Origin: Azolla caroliniana
Taxonomy: Eukaryota; Polypodiophyta
NCBI GenBank assembly: GCA_043228905.1
Contig: JBHGNT010000011.1
Span: forward strand, 17,422,001-17,486,000
DNA length: 64,000 bases
Reading direction: 5' to 3'
Position numbers and translations under genes: made by a program. Shown here one piece after another: positions 36,201-48,764 of the stretch (position 1 is its first letter; each line of letters begins with the position of its first letter). The notes below the pieces were generated by a model. The model worked only from the letters and a program-made list of their open reading frames with translations. It was not told the DNA's origin and made no database searches.

Positions 36201-39164
36201 CAACTTATAGGAGTACAGAAATTGTACATACCTTTATTAATACACGATCATGAGCAACATATGGAAACTGAGAACTTTTACGCCGCATAAAATCTGCTGT
36301 GAATTTAGCAATAGCCTACAGGTAGCAATTTCATAATTAGTAGACTTGCTATCCAGCTTAGAGCTATGTGTATGCAAAATAAGTGGCCTGTAGCTTGGCA
36401 TCACTAGCATAATTTCAGAGACATACTTAAAAAACATCAAATTCGTGGCCCATGATCTTGAAATTCTTACACAGAAAGGCAAAGAATTGTTTCCTAGTGC
36501 ATTGTAGAGACAGAAATGCACCACGCTATAGGTAAAATTAGACTAGTTACCACCTAAAACTAAAGGATTATTGTAGCCTATATATGAAGCTTGGACCTGA
36601 CACTTTGAAATTTCGATGGTTTAATTCAATTTGATAGAAGAAACTTATATGAGACAGTGATAATATGGGTTGTTATACACAAACACAAAAAATGCAAGAG
36701 TGAGGGTAGTAGGGAATCCTGAGACTTAAAAGGAGACATTACTCATCTTTCCCTTAACAAAGGCAGTGTACTGTCTATTGCTAGAGAAGGTGAGTTTGAT
36801 TATCATTTAATGCAGATCCAATCTCTGCTTACCACAGCCAATAGCCTATCTCATGATGGAGTAGCACGCAATTAAGGAGATGACTAGTACATGCATTCCT
36901 AGAGCATGTCTCTTAGAAAAATATGGATTCGACTGCAGACTAGAACAAAGCTAATCATCCATTCCTACATTACTTTCTTCGTAGCCTTCATTGGGTCTGC
37001 CACAAGAAAGCCATCCTTCTAAAGTAATATACATTAAGATGAGAATTTTGTGCATAGTGTTTTCCATGCAGCAACATGGAATTTCAGAAAATTTATTTGT
37101 TGCTGGCCTAAAATTAAAATTGTTACGTATAATATAACACCTTAATACCAAGGAAATACATTATAACATAAAAACATCAGTTTTCTAAAAATCATTGAAA
37201 CTTGCCCAACATAAAATGAAAAAGGAAATTTACAAAATCTGCGATAGGGTTCTGAATTCTCAAATAGCTAGCCATGAGTAAACATTCATAAGTTAATCAT
37301 GAATCCTTACACTTATAAATTTCATTTCACTTACCTTGTAAAATTAAAACTACTTTTAAAAATTATGCAAAAAGAAATGCACATAAAAATTTCATTTAAT
37401 TTTTGAAACCCTTACAGCACCAATGTCACTTTCATTCTAGTACTAGAATAATGAAGTTATATGTACATAATAAAAATTGTAAACCAATCCACTGCATTAA
37501 ATTTTTATACAGGCAGTACCACTACAATGGGATTTATATGAAAAGGATTTTGGCATCAGATAGTTGAATCTATAAAATCTACGTGTGCAAATATAATGGA
37601 TCAAGCAATACATGGAAGAGAGGAAGAGCGAACTCGAACTATCGAAACTGAACTATATATAATGTGGAATGAATTGCGTACCCGATTGGGTGTTTTTACA
37701 TGAGAAATTTCTTGATTTGCTGAAAAACCATTCCTTCTAAAGGACTCTTGCTTATATGCCGAAACAGCTGCCCGTAGAGCTTAGAACACATCGCCATAAA
37801 GGTCATGCATTACAAGAAGATAACAAATTAATCCCTTTGCATATACTATAGAAATTAGGTGTTGCATGTTTTTCAATGCCCCTTTTCACAGCTAAAGACA
37901 TAAATAAAACTAGATTACGTTAAGTTACGTTGAAGAGCTTGATACATACCATAATTTGGAATTAAGGAATCGGATGATACAGGTGCCCCACAGCTCAGGC
38001 AATGTTTCTGTAATACATCCAACAGTCTTCTTACAATCAGAACTGATGGAAGAAGAAATAAATATAAGATCAAATCATATGTTCTTTTACTTGATGAGAC
38101 TCCAAAATTCACATATAATTTAGGCCACTCTAATTTTAATGCTTATAAAAGAATATCTTCCAGTATGAGGTTCATTCTCCTCAGTAGAACATTTCTCCAA
38201 AATAGATATTGAATCATTTTCTAGGTGGGCTCCATAATGAAACTAAAACTGATATAAGGAGTAAATATATAGTTTGGAATGGACTTAAGCTTAGCGATTT
38301 TACTGTGCTTCAAAAAGTAATGGAACGATATGCTTTAAAATCTTTTTACAAGGCAAATGTTGTCAGAAAAAGAACAATTTTAATGAGCTAAATATTAATA
38401 GCTAAGAAGGCAAACCTCTTCTTTTACACGTTGAAGACCATTCATGCCAAACGAGTGACCACATTGTGTTACCATGGCATCATCCATCAACAGTCCTCTA
38501 ACAAATCACACCTAAAAAATCATGTAAGAAGACAAGCATATATAGGCAAAATATCTGCATCATTCTAAATGCAAGCTTATCATCTGAGATCTTACGATAT
38601 GGTATCAGAAAGGACATGTAGAAGCGGATCTTCAGCAATCGGAACCTTTTCTTCGTGTGTATCTTCGGAAGTTTGAGCTTCAATTGGTACAACCATGAGC
38701 TGATTAGCATTGCAAAACCGAGCTTCTTCTCCTCCTTCTCCTCCTCCTTCTCCTCCTCCTCCTCCTCCTTCTTCTCCTTCTTCTTCTTCTCCTTCTTCTT
38801 CTTCTTCTTCTTCATCATCCATTTTGAGGTTTGTATGAACAAAATCATCCTTATCGTTTTGCTCTTTTACTCCATCTGATTCTGATACGTCCATGATGCC
38901 TCTTTCCATATCATCATCGCTATCTCTTAATTCTCTTTCTATATTGCCATCGTTATCTCTTAATTCTCCTTCTATATCACCATCATTATCTCTTAATTCA
39001 GTTGTTACATCATCATCATCATCAGCAACAACATCACCGTGTGCAAATCCATTGTCATGGAAAGGCTCATCTTCCACATGGTTTTGTGAGGATCCAAGGT
39101 CTATAGAGTTAGACCATGGATCAGAACACTTCGGTGAACTTAACGGGGATGATGAGCTCTGCAT
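33242..39164 (-). CDS. U-box domain protein, PUB62/63-like (at least 13 exons)
   Basis: Coding exons (minus): 39164-38596, 38497-38416, 38007-37950, 37779-37682, 36296-36232, 36146-36076, 35995-35925, 35334-35114, 35006-34769, 34577-34501, 34341-34048, 33972-33619, 33514-33242; about 820 aa. The N-terminus (1-189) is acidic with poly-Glu and Gly runs. The U-box follows: LLMDDAMVTQCGHSFGMNGL, CLSCGAPVSSDSLIPNYALR. Next is a short basic-residue-containing barrel-like stretch (DRVLIKGNKRTPERFVGREA, CLNGWYLVRTLDTGESVRLQ). Exons 8-11 are hydrophilic. Exons 12-13 encode a helical domain (WAQKLETASL, LCPQLHAGGLSHAGIIAAAS, AVEREKRHIFAKVALLESG). A U-box makes it a likely E3 ubiquitin ligase; substrates are unknown. 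The junction of exons 4 and 5 is out of phase by one base as written, so a small exon or an alternative site between 36297 and 37681 is missing. The PUB62/63 assignment is from memory. Confidence 0.85.
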
Positions 39165-42100
39165 CAGAAATGGATTTTACCTGCTAGAAAAGCTTCTCTG
39201 ATGCACGCTTGATTGAGATTGTTTTCCTCCTTCCTCCTTCTTTCTAGGGTTTGCAGACATACACTGTTCGTTCGGACAAGAAGTGAGCTAATTGCATATG
39301 TACTTCCTTTATTTCCCACAAAACAATGCCCCTATGTTTTACTTATTTCCCCAAATGCCCCTCCTCTCTTCTCCCATTCCCCGATACCCCCCCCCCCATA
39401 CAAGAGTTGTCTAGTAAACTCCTTCGAGTGGCACCATGAAGACTCGTGCATCCCGCGAAGCCTTAGAGTAACACGCGGCCACTCGTGTAAGAAGAAGAAT
39501 GGACCACGAAAAACTGCCACCTGAAATATCCAACAATTAGAACATTTCCCTTAGTTCTTGAATCTCGAGTTTATGAGCCAACTTCCCAAATTTTGAGCAT
39601 CTTATCGATAGATACACTCTAATTGTCTCATAGTACTGAACTAAACAAGTTGGCCTTATCACCTTGCAAATGGTTACCAACAAATTATTGCACCACATTT
39701 TGGATCGATGAAACCATCGTATTTCATTTTGTAATCGAGAACATGCCCACACATCCCATGTCCGCTAGTCATCGCGCATGTTGTTTCCCATGTGTCCCTC
39801 GTCCACTGGTTGTCGTGCACATCATTTTCTTCTAGTTGTAGAGAGGGGGGGGGGGTATGGAGGTTGATGCCTAACATCAAAATTTTCCATTTGAAGCAAT
39901 CCAATAAAAAGGAAACGTTATAACTATATAGGATTGCTCCAACAAATTTTGTAAAAATTTGGGGTTTCCCACGAGCATTCTTAGAAATGACAAGATCTTA
40001 AGGGCATTTTTGGACATACAAGAAAAGACAAGGGGATTCCATAGTTCTTCTCTTTGTTTTGGTTGTTTGTAGATTGTTAAAGTGAAGTTTACCGTAACAC
40101 ACACACACACATGTTGTTCATTATATTCCAAGATTACCCTCAAAAATATTGAAATGATCACCCTTCTCCTAGATTGTTTATATCTCACTTCTCTCCTCTC
40201 CGTGTTCTCCGTACTCACAATACTCTTGCCCTATTACTTTTTGCCTTTGCTTTTCATTACAATTCTAGAGAAAGTGAATGATAGGAGAAGGAAAGAGGTA
40301 ACATGTTGAAAGAGAATGGATATATGGGGAATTTTGAAGAATCAAATTGGGAAGTTGTAGTGAGAGGAGTACTTTGAGAACTCAAAGAAGTGAGAGAAGA
40401 AAGTACGTGGAGAGAAAGTACTTGTGAAGAAAACTAGCATTACTACCTAGTATTTGTTTTGTGTTATGCTTGCCCAATGAAATTGTGAATGGACGATAAC
40501 TACTCCTATGTGTCATAGAGAATGTACACTCCGGAACTTGCTTTGACGCTCGAGAAAAGTAAGTTATCAATGGCTCTTCTGTATGAGACACTATATTGTC
40601 GTTCTTTGGCTTGAGCCGGCCTTTATTTGATGAATCTCGTTTCGCAGTTTATGCTAAGACAGTGTGCAATTGATTTCATTATTAAATATATTTGCATGAA
40701 ATAACAAATGTTTTCAATCAACTTTATGATAAAGGAGTGTTTTATTGCCTTGTAGTTATAGTGCTACATGGCAATTTTCCAATAATTAAGGGATTTGTAA
40801 ATGCCTCCTTCTCAACATGGTCATATGGGAATCTTGTTCAAGTTCATGTTGGGGATTCGTAAATGTGGATGAATAAAAACTTCTACAGTATGCGATGACT
40901 CGTGTGTTTAGGTGGTTAGTAGGTGTCACAAACGAGTTGATGATCCTCCATATCATAATGGCTCATCGTGTTTGTTTTGTCTTGTGTTGGCTTTGCACTA
41001 TGACATTGCACATGGTGGGCCATCATTTATTTATTTACCTCGTTTGTTGTGAATACCCTTACATTTCACGAGCTTATGAGGTATGATACATACTCGTAGT
41101 TGGGGACGTCTTGATCCTCCTCATTGACATTACATCAATAAAGTAAAGTACGCCTTCAACATAGAAAGCCAACCATATGGATGTTCTCACGTAGATCATG
41201 AGCCCACAAGTCCTTCCTATTTAGGGAAGTTTGCAAATAAGGATGAAAAATGTTCAAATATTGTTGTCCAGAAATATCTCTGTATCTCCAATAATAAATG
41301 ATAGAGCATTGGATCTACTTGCAAACAAAGGAAGTCAATAATTTCTTGACTTCCTAAAGTATTTCATTCTAATAATGCGGCGTATCATATTAACACCGTC
41401 ATCGTATAATTTAATGTGCAAGATGATATTTCATTCAAGATGTGCAAACACTAAGATTATCAATAATACACAAATATCACAAACACTTTAAAGAATACAA
41501 TGAAGTTCTTTGATCCATTTACACATTTGGAGTTCCATCTCTCACATTAAAATAGTTGCTTATGAAGTCATGAACAACCAATGAAGAAAGTCTATCAAAA
41601 TAAGTTGATGGTATATCCATAAATACAAAACATTAAAGCACAATCAAATTTCAAGAATGTGGAAGTGGCATACAAGTGGATGGATTCAAGATATATTACA
41701 AATGACTATGGCCACATAAAATGGCAACAACCAAAACATGCATGACATTCCACACACACCACAAATATAGACACATAAAAAGTGCATTCATACCACAACA
41801 CTCAAAACGCGATCTATTAATACATATATGTATGTGTACCAAAACGTAATATGGCAAGATAACACACAAACATGTGCATCTCAAGAAAATTCCCTGTAAC
41901 GAGCAAGGGAAAAAATAACACATGACATACACAAACATGCATTGGCATGGTTTGTCAACATATGCATGCATATACAATAGTGATCACAAACATGTTGCAT
42001 GCACGTACAATATTAATCACAAACATATATGATATTCTATTTGTTATGCATTTCTAAGCTAGGAATGAGTACTTTCTCTTCTTATATTGTTGCTTTCATA

Positions 42101-43068
42101 TTATATTAATATTCAAACTAATCGATGAACATGTTGGAAATGTAAACTAAGCATCAAAAGTTGGAAATAAATGGGTTGAAAACTCGTGGCAATATTGGTA
42201 TGTAAAATATCAAACAATCTAGGGCTCCAAACAAGTCAAATAATATTTACGTCTACAATTAGTGAATGAATTGAACGTAACCACTCTTATGTTTGCATAT
42301 ACAGACGTATCAAGTTTCATGGCCACACATATTAATAGCCTAATGAAGTTAAACAAGTGGAAATTACTATTTGACAATATTAAGATAAATGGGGTGTTCT
42401 AAATTCTTATAATGTTCTTTCAATAATAATAGAGTTTTTCAAGACGATTTTCTATCATGAGTACAATCCAAAAATAGATTGCCACACTCATGAGATGCCT
42501 TTCATTTATTTCAATAATTAAATTGTTGTAAGGTTTTGCCTAGCAGAAGCTCAAGGCATGAGACGTCATGTCAATCAAATAACATCCTTATACTTTTTAT
42601 TCCACTGAGTTATGTTCCAAAACCTTGTTGTCAATTTAAAGATATGAAACGATTAGCAATTGTTCAAATGATAACTCTTACTTCAAAGTTATAGACTAAA
42701 CAACCACATGAGGAAACGAGTTAATAAAAGTCAATGTCCTAGTAGGATATTTAATCATGGCAATCCCATCCAAGAAGAATTATCGTCATTAAAGTTGAGA
42801 GTGTTCGGAAAGAGGACACATCTTTTTTGAAAGGTCGTAGTATGGTGTTAGATGCATATTTCACTAGGAAGAAAAAGAATAATACATCTTGTACTTATAT
42901 CAATTATATTGCATATTCTACTAGCATTATTAAAAATCAACATCCAATTTGATGTGTTCATGACATTTTTTAATGAACTTTGTGCCATTGGGGCATTTAG
43001 CATTGTATATCTTAAATCCATGTTGTGCACATATATAACGTTGATAACGATACACTCCAAAATTGCTT
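39165..43068. other. U-box gene 5' flank and long gene-free stretch
   Basis: Near 39290-39400 are CCCC(T/A)-ATTT motifs and a C run. A G run is at 39845-39854, a (CA)n at 40097-40112 and CATGCA/CACAAACATG-rich sequence at 41690-42010. No gene was recognised. Confidence 0.45.
39310..39365 (-). promoter_or_regulatory. Two GGGGCATTT-AAATAA motifs upstream of the U-box gene
   Basis: Read on the minus strand (the U-box direction): GAGGGGCATTTGGGGAAATA and, 30 bp on, ATAGGGGCATTGTTTTGTGG then GAAATAA. Similar motifs precede the microprotein gene in the same relative orientation. A regulatory function is only a possibility; they could equally be a dispersed repeat. Confidence 0.35.
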
Positions 43069-43800
43069 TCATGTATCTTTTTTGTAATTGCAGCTTACAT
43101 CGCTAACGCATCGTCTACATTTACAATAATGATCAATTGATATTCGCTTATTGAAACTTTGACATCAAAGGGTTATCATTTAATCAATCTTGCATGTAAA
43201 TTTGTATTTTTTTTGTAATTGCATCTTACATCGCTAATGCATCGTCTACATTTACAATAATGATCAATTGATATTCGTGTACTCGCTATAGTTATCATTT
43301 AATCAACCTTGCATGTTTATTGCATGTAAATTTGTATTTTTTTTGTAATTGCATCTTACATCGCAAATGCATTGTCTACATTTTTTCCCAAAACAAAATA
43401 TCCTTCCATTAGTTTTCAAATAACCTATCAGGTACAAACTACAAAATAGATGGAAAAGAAGAGAAAAAAGGGACTATCCCAATGGCTATCCATGGATCAT
43501 TCATTTAACTAAGATCAATGTCAACATCTAATTTGATTTCAGTATGACTACCAATTCTCCCATGTTGCCACATGCTTTCAACATACCAGAAAATGTCACC
43601 ATAGTAGTTAGAGACCTTGCACAAGCATTCAAGGATAGAGTTGTATAACATACCTCATTCTTATCCTGCTCAATATAACCCAATAACATGGCATCGTCTA
43701 CGTTTACAATAATGATCAATTGATATTCATGTACTCAAACTTCAACATCCTAGGGTTATCATTTAATCAATCTTGCATGTTGATTGCATGTAAATTTGTT
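43069..43800. repeat. Three-copy ~130-bp tandem repeat, third copy split by a LINE
   Basis: Units read TTTTTGTAATTGCA(G/T)CTTACATCGC, GCATCGTCTACATTTACAAT, AATGATCAATTGATATTC, GGTTATCATTTAATCAA, CTTGCATGTAAATTTG. They begin near 43079, 43209 and 43340. The third stops at 43383 and resumes at 43691 after the insertion. Confidence 0.85.
43384..43690 (-). mobile_element. 5'-truncated LINE, 307 bp, with 15-bp TSD
   Basis: It begins TTTCCCAAAACAAAATATCC then TTCCATTAG, which is the reverse complement of the family 3' end (TAATGGAAGGA, T-rich, GGGAAA). The TSD pair is GCATTGTCTACATTT (43369-43383) and GCATCGTCTACGTTT (43691-43705). The insertion interrupts the third copy of the surrounding tandem repeat. 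Confidence 0.75.
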
Positions 43801-44799
43801 GCTCAATGGAACTTTTAAAGACTTTGAAATAACCACAAAGCCACTAGTGAAACTGATGCACCATAAGATGATAAGATTGATGGTTCATCTAGTTGGATGA
43901 TTTAATCAATTTTTTTGTAACCTAGTTGCTAATGTAATTGTGTGTCAAACCGTCTACTCATGAAACATCATTCTCTTGTTGTAGAACTTCACGTATCCAT
44001 TCACTTAACAACCTACTATTATGTTTGTGGTATGTCACATTATCCATGATCATGACATGCTAAGTACGTGTTGTGCTTTTCACCACAAAACAATGATATT
44101 GGATTTGGTACCAAGGATTCAAAAGAAGAGGGCACAATAGAAAAATAAACCAAACAAGACATTGTAAAAGAGTATAAATGTATTCCATGCCTTTTTCTTT
44201 GTCTTCCTCATTCGTATGGTTTTGGCTATAACTTCTCACACACACACATGCATGTTTTTCATGATATTAGTGCCAATGCTTTTACTATGGGTCTTGTAAT
44301 AATTGTCTTGCATGTAATTTGTGGTGTAACATAACAATTTGAAATGTGTTTTATTCATTTATACATGCTTTGTGTACCATTAACTAGTGGTTAATGATTA
44401 AGCCACATTGTGGCACTATTTAGCTTAGTAGTTTTGATAGCTATATAAGAGCTAAGAGGAAGAGTTCAAGTAGGCCATAATATATGAGTGTTATTAACTC
44501 AAGAATGATTAACTACTCTTGCCCGTTTTGCCAACGAATTAGTAAACAACAATTAAGGCATGACACATGACCTCGAGAGTCGATACAAAGGTAGAACTCA
44601 GATGAATAGAAAAACATGAGCTTGATGCAATGTACCTAGAAGTGACACATGAACATAATGAAGTGCAAGTTATTGATTGAATAGTGTAGTCAAGAAGAAT
44701 GATAAAAGAAATTTTACCAATATATTGGGCATACTACATAGTTAGGAGAGCTAAGGTTCCCACACTGCCACGCTCCAACTAGTAGTGACTCATGTATTA
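43801..44799. other. Gene-free stretch
   Basis: AT-rich sequence with a short (CA)n at about 44238-44248. No gene was seen. Confidence 0.4.
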
Positions 44800-45728
44800 A
44801 TAGCCATTGGAATGTGGTAATTCGCCTAACACGTTGTTGTTTCCAGATTTTTTGTCAAGCCTTCGTGATAATTGTATGAGGAACATGATATTGGCTCGCC
44901 ACATTCTATCTACTCAAACAGCTTGCGTGTAGGTTGCTGCAAAGTTATGGCACATATATAATGTTCGTCATACAATTATCACAAAGGGTTGGCAAAAAAT
45001 ATGGAAACAACAACATGCTAGACGAATTACTATGTTCCAGTGGCTATTGATACATAAGTCACTCTGGTTGGAGCGTGGTAGTGTGGGAACCCTAGCTCTC
45101 CAAACTGTCTATTGTGCCCAAATGCAACAAAATCGATCTAACACACTCAAAGGGATTGCACAGAGACTCATCAAATATGATGGGGGATTGGCTGCCTTTT
45201 GCAATTATGCCAGGTGCAAGGCACAATCAAGTGGGGGAATGTATGTTGGTTATCATGGCAGACCCCAATTGACAGATACAAACATCAGGAGGAGGGAATG
45301 ACTTTGGTGATAAATGCACAAGGGTTTTTTTTCCCACCATCAACAATATCTACTCAACTACTATTAATGCCAGATCTCAAGTTATGATGGAATTTGTCAA
45401 CCCAATAACTCTTTGGATTCTATGGAAACAACGATGTAGACGGGTTTTCTCCAACCAAACCCTGCATCCAATAACGTTAAAGCAAGAGATATAGAATGAA
45501 GTTGTAGCTACTCTAAAGAGCCAATACGATGACCTCGCGGGCGGATTCGATGGAGTTGAAAGACAATGACTAGCCTTCATCTAACAATGGTCGTCCTCTC
45601 CCTTTCTTGAGTCGATGAGCATCCATATAAGGTGGAACTATGGCGTCCCTACAAGGATTTGAATATAACAATCTCATATGTAAATTTTTATAACTAATGG
45701 AAGGAGTTTTTTTTTTGGAAAAAAAAAC
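44800..45728 (+). mobile_element. LINE 3' fragment, plus strand
   Basis: 45002-45130 encodes WKQQHARRITMFQWLLIHKS (zf-RVT region) and 45383-45480 encodes FVNPITLWILWKQRCRRVFS, homologous to the IWKAQCLKVF tail of the copy at 213-1727. It ends TAATGGAAGGAG, T-run, GG, A-run at 45728, closely matching 2417-2568. Stops interrupt the frame. The 5' boundary is approximate and no TSD was identified. Confidence 0.7.
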
Positions 45729-46888
45729 ATTGTTTTTTATATGATTGGAATTTTAATATCCTTATATGTTTATCACAAGGAAGCAATGCGACTTGGAGAT
45801 TTAGTTTCATTCGTCGCTTTGACAATGTTGTATTGTATTTCCTTGTCTAATGCATACCTTATTTTTCAAAATCATTGTTAATGCAACAATCTATTTTATA
45901 AATACATATCATTGAAGTATAGATAATTTGGGACTTTTTAGGTTTGCTAGTTTACACAAATTCCATTTGTTGACACGATATAAATGTTTCAGGGTTTAGA
46001 AGCAACGTATTAGATTCAATAACGTTTGATTAGTACTACATCGCTCGAGATGTTTTTTAATGAATGTTACGAATGGGAATATACAATGTGACTTTGACAA
46101 AAATGTGTATAATAATGTGAGGAAAAGCAAGTTTAGATGTAATTGGCAATAAAGAATTTTAGCAAAGCAAGGTACTCTGACTCACAAACTTTTTCAAGCT
46201 AAATCTTGAATATCCTATGAGTCTCCTTGCTTGTGCCAAACACCCCATATTAACCAAAGAGTATGTGACTAAATCGTACAGAAGCATTTGTGTCATTGGC
46301 AAACAGAGTGGTGAACTTGAGCATGTATAGGTGGATGAGGTTTGCTCGTTCGAGGAAGAGAGAGAGATAGATTTATGATTGTCATCGTAGGTCAAATATG
46401 GATGTGCATGCAAGCGTCTACAAAGAGAGAAATAAATAGTTTTCATTATTGCCCTTTTTATGGAAGCAAAGCAAAACTTTTTCACATTTTATGTGTGGAG
46501 TTGATCAATGGATCTTAGAAACTTCATCGTTTGTGAACAACCCTTTCCATGCCTATGATATCAACAATAAGTGATTTGTTCTCAATAAGGGCCAAGACGA
46601 CTCATACCTAGGAGCATAGTATGAACCATACGGACCATACGTGCATCCGCATTCGCAAATGTTTTCAATCATTTGAGTATGGTAAATACCATACTTTGTA
46701 TTCATTATTTATTATAAGGTAAATTTTTCTTTTAAGGTAAGAAAGTCAAGGTAAAAAGTGTAAAAAAAAAACATAAGAATGTTTTCGTAACATACTCATT
46801 CGTTTACATTTGTGTGAAAAAAAATGTTTGCCAATGCATTCGAGTACATTACGTACTATGCCTAGAAGTGTTACCCTTCCATGGGTCA
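45729..46888. other. Gene-free stretch
   Basis: AT-rich with a (GA)n run near 46357-46368. Minus frame 46485-46159 has no recognisable motif. Confidence 0.4.
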
Positions 46889-47362
46889 ATATTGAGTCCC
46901 AAGGGTCACCTTCTTCATCGTGGACTAGTTGAGGGATTGGGGGACATCACTTCCTAATGGCATATATTAGATTCTACATCAACACATAAAAGCACTCATC
47001 TATCCAATGCAACCATGCAAGTCTCAAAGGCTTCTTAAGTTAACCTACAATTAACATGCATCTAATCGCTACACTAACTAAGGAATACGTTGACTTAATT
47101 GAATAGATAGTTGTTTTGTATGCATGATATTGAGTCCCAAGGGTCACCCTTCATCGTGGACTAGTTGAGGGATCGGGGGACACCACTTCCTAATGGCAGA
47201 TACTAGATTCTACATCAACACATAAAAGCACTCACCTATCCAATGCAACCATGCAAGTCTCGAATGCTTCTTAAGTTAACCTACAATTAACATGCACCTA
47301 ATCACTACACTAACTAAGGAATATGTTGACTTAATTGAATAGATAGTTGTTTTGTATGCATG
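46889..47362. repeat. Two-copy 238-bp tandem duplication
   Basis: Copy 1 is 46889-47126, copy 2 is 47127-47362. Both start ATATTGAGTCCCAAGGGTCA and end TTGTTTTGTATGCATG. They differ by a 2-bp deletion and a few substitutions. Confidence 0.95.
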
Positions 47363-47776
47363 TTAGAGACATGTAATATGTTTTTGTGAACCTTGGAAGC
47401 AGGGTTGAGGCATGCTTTGGAGAAGTTGGATAATCAAAATGAGCAGTCATTCATTGTCCTTTAGCATGCATTATGTGAGATATAGAATGACATATGATGC
47501 TATCAAATTGCATCAAAATAGAAGGAATGTTGAGCAATATATGTGGCATAGACTCTAGTGATAAAAGGTCGAAAATCCATATTCAGCTTGTAAAAAGATG
47601 GGGTTTTTTGAACCCAGTGTTGTTGAGACAATTGAAGCTACGCGAGTGTTCAATAGTTTTCTAGTTAATTATGTTGCAATTTTCTTTGTAACAGTGGACT
47701 ATTTTGTATATTGTCTTGGGCCACTTTATGTTAATACCAATGGAGGATATTTTTATGGGAAAAATAAAATAAAATA
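47352..47776 (+). mobile_element. 5'-truncated LINE, 425 bp, with 15-bp TSD
   Basis: The right end reads CCAATGGAGGATATTTTTAT, GGGAAAAATAAAATAAAATA, a variant of the family terminus with A-rich tail. The direct repeat GAATAGATAGTTGTT is at 47337-47351 and 47777-47791. The first 11 bp of the element (TTGTATGCATG) are also the last 11 bp of both 238-bp units. Confidence 0.75.
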
Positions 47777-47791
47777 GAATAGATAGTTGTT

Positions 47792-48764
47792 AATATGTAT
47801 ATCTTGATTAATTAGTGTAGAAAAGCTACATGGAGGAATGTGGCTTAGTGAATGCAAAGGAGAGATAAGGCACCTAGAGACCTTTTTTTACATGAGAGGC
47901 CTTGCCTTTTTATACAAGTTGGAAACCCTAAAGGATCCCCTTCAAATTACAAGCCCGTTGACCACTATCTATTCCTATATAATAAAGGGTAGTTCTCCAC
48001 AAATGACAATATGGCCATGTTCCTCATCTACATTTGGCACACAACAAATATTCAAGAACAAAAATATTAATCCATATAGGGTTGTTAAACTAAAGAATGC
48101 AATATTATTTCCCTTAAAATCCATCCACACGTATTGGGTGCTTCATCCTCGGAGCATGAAAAGTGTGTATGGTTGGAAGGTTTTACTTCTTAATCGTTTG
48201 AAAATGTTAAGAATAATATCAAAACCTCCATTTCCTATGCGAATTTGTTGTTGTTGTCGATAATATTAACTATGACGATGTTGTTGTTAATGATGGCGTC
48301 AATGGTGTTGATCTCTCTCTCTCTCTCTCTCTCGGTGAAAACACACAATTATATTAAAAAATACGTGAAAAACACTACTTACAATGGGTGTGACACTGGA
48401 GTATGGTCACCCACTAACTACACTACACTACACGGGTAATTGGAACAGGTTGAATTGCCAATAGGCAAGATGAACACTCCACTAAGGAAAGAATTTCCAC
48501 TTGCTTCGATTAAGAAATTTGCCCATTAGTACTCGTTTCAACTTTCGTAGATATGCTTTCACTCCATGTCTACCATTGCATACAAAAGTGTTGTCGTAGT
48601 GTATTTCGTACACTACGTGAAAAACTTATAAAGTACCGATTTAATAAATATGAATAAATAGTAGAAAATATTAAAATATATATAACAAGCATAGGGCAAT
48701 ATCTAAACCTTGCACCTCCATGTTAATAATGTGAAACCTTACCATTACACTAACATTTCATTAG
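47792..48764. other. Gene-free stretch
   Basis: Plus frame 47838-48263 is open for 141 codons but shows no recognisable motif. A (CT)n run is at 48311-48333 and CACTA repeats near 48410-48432. Confidence 0.4.

Noticed and set aside
38498-38879. Lys/Glu-rich minus frame and Ser/Phe-rich plus frame
   Set aside because: They are alternative frames of the Glu/Gly-coding part of U-box exon 1.
43069-43800. CRISPR-like array
   Set aside because: The repeat units are contiguous ~130-bp tandem copies in plant DNA, without short repeats and unique spacers.
47838-48263. 141-codon plus-strand frame
   Set aside because: No motif or compositional signal was seen. It follows the LINE insertion and is probably chance.
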